Source of the DNA: Chara braunii
Taxonomy: Eukaryota; Streptophyta; Charophyceae; Charales; Characeae
Direction: 5' to 3'
DNA length: 51,240 nucleotides
Assembly: GCA_003427395.1 (NCBI GenBank)
Contig: BFEA01000086.1
Span: 1,508,575-1,559,814 of the forward strand
In this document: positions 50,384 to 51,240 of the stretch, in pieces
How positions within the stretch are numbered: position 1 is the stretch's first letter
How the letters are laid out: the number at the start of each line of letters is the position of its first letter
The notes under the pieces: generated by a model
What the model was told of the DNA's origin: nothing
Databases searched by the model: none
Seen by the model: only the letters and a program-made list of their open reading frames with translations
Position numbers and translations under genes: made by a program

Positions 50384-51240
50384 TAAGTGGAAGAGAGCAG
50401 AGATTAGCAGCATGGCACCTGCAGGAGGATGAGAGTGTACTACTCAGGGCCTCATGCATCTGCCCACCAAAGGTGGCACAATACACTCCTTACTATTTAT
50501 AGCAAACGGATGAACCTGGCCATTGTCTGTGGGAAGATTCATTCATTTCGTTTTCCATTTCGTGTGCGGTGCGGCACACGCCCTCTCAGACTAGGCGCCT
50601 CGCTCCACTACTGTCCACTACGAAAATGGACAGTGGGACCCCGCTCCACTTAACAAGGTCCATTATGGGCGTGCAAAATGGCTTGCCAACATTTGTCAGA
50701 AGAAATGCCATCATGATGGAAATTGACTGTCCCTTTTTGTATAGATCCCAGCCTGCACAAGTACTTTCGTGGACGGTCCTCGTACTAGGGGTCTCGCTCC
50801 ACTGCTGTCCACTGTACAATTTTTCGGACAGTTGGTGGACAGTTGTCAGAGTGAAAAACTGTACCGCGGACAGTGGAAAATGCGACATCGCTCCACTTAC
50901 TGCCCGCTGTCCACCTCTCAAATTTGTGGCTTCATTACCAGACACAGTGATAGCACTACAAGACAGGACGTCCATAGGGTTTTGTCCGCCCAAACTCCCG
51001 GTGCACTCTCCAAATTCGGGTCCTCACGGTGAGTGCCTCGAAGGACTTTCCGCGTACTAACGAATTTTGCAGGCTGGGAGCTGTACATGCACCGACAGTA
51101 GATTTTCGACGGGGTTTCTCAAAACTGTCCAAGCCATTTTGCACATGTACAGTGGACAGTAAGTGGAGCGAAGTACGACTGCAGTGTCCGTTTTTGTACA
51201 GTGGACAGTAAGTGGAGTGAAGTACGACTGCAGTGTCCGT
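50384..51240. repeat. Nested inverted-repeat family, cut by the window end
   Basis: Words ctcgctccactactgtccact (50599), ctcgctccactgctgtccact (50791) and tcgctccacttactgcccgc (50888) are answered by the inverted gtggacagtaagtggagcga (51152). A 50-bp exact tandem unit (51141-51190, 51191-51240) runs to the edge. This resembles several nested MITEs with CTCGCTCCACT ends, related in layout but not in sequence to the gggcctcgccacacc family. No gene is convincing. Confidence 0.6.

Overview
The window looks like a draft assembly of a large, repeat-dense eukaryotic nuclear genome. The signs are microsatellites, a 3-kb pentanucleotide satellite, nested LTR, LINE, SINE and MITE insertions, short ambiguous stretches, one 375-base N gap, and a leftover Nextera mate-pair junction adapter. 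There are no bacterial operons, ribosome binding sites or phage modules. Gene style and element mix suggest a streptophyte alga (a Chara-like charophyte would fit), but the sequence alone does not prove this. No conserved single-copy host gene was recognised.

Layout. 0-3.2 kb: a (TG)n run, a LINE 3' fragment broken by adapter sequence, and an Asn-rich minus-strand ORF flanked by two ~335-bp direct repeats. 3.75-6.73 kb: a CTCCA/CTCTA satellite interrupted by a tRNA-headed, poly(A)-tailed SINE on the minus strand. 6.73-15.01 kb: a decayed Ty3/gypsy chromodomain LTR retrotransposon on the minus strand with both LTRs. 15.4-25.5 kb: one 5'-truncated L1-type LINE on the plus strand carrying three nested insertions. 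These are a 480-bp inverted-repeat element, a ~6.04-kb unclassified element packed with stem-loops and a 37-39-bp satellite, and a 344-bp fold-back MITE with a verifiable AAAT target duplication.

26.2-48.7 kb is the most unusual part. Minus-strand genes (26.2-32.2 kb) encode a trihelix/Myb-SANT-like DNA-binding protein of PIF/Harbinger type and a large spliced protein with a ParB-like GQHT motif followed by a methyltransferase-like SAM-binding segment. Plus-strand genes (36.8-48.6 kb) encode an RNase H-like transposase with GHTHTDID and ADNCWRENKN motifs, then two tandemly duplicated families of unrecognised proteins (A1-A2 and B1-B2-B3). Between and around these genes a quasi-palindromic 22-bp motif (AAGTGCGA-N6-TCGCACTT) recurs at least 20 times, with compensatory arm changes in two copies. 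Two genes end inside a copy. Most genes here carry one or a few stops or homopolymer frameshifts. My reading is a decaying large multigene mobile element, or two adjoining ones, with a shared dispersed motif.

48.6-51.24 kb: three PIF/Harbinger-type MITEs (two with TAA target duplications), another fold-back MITE, and the start of a further inverted-repeat family cut by the window end. The MITEs and the trihelix protein fit a common PIF/Harbinger background, although no Harbinger nuclease was found.
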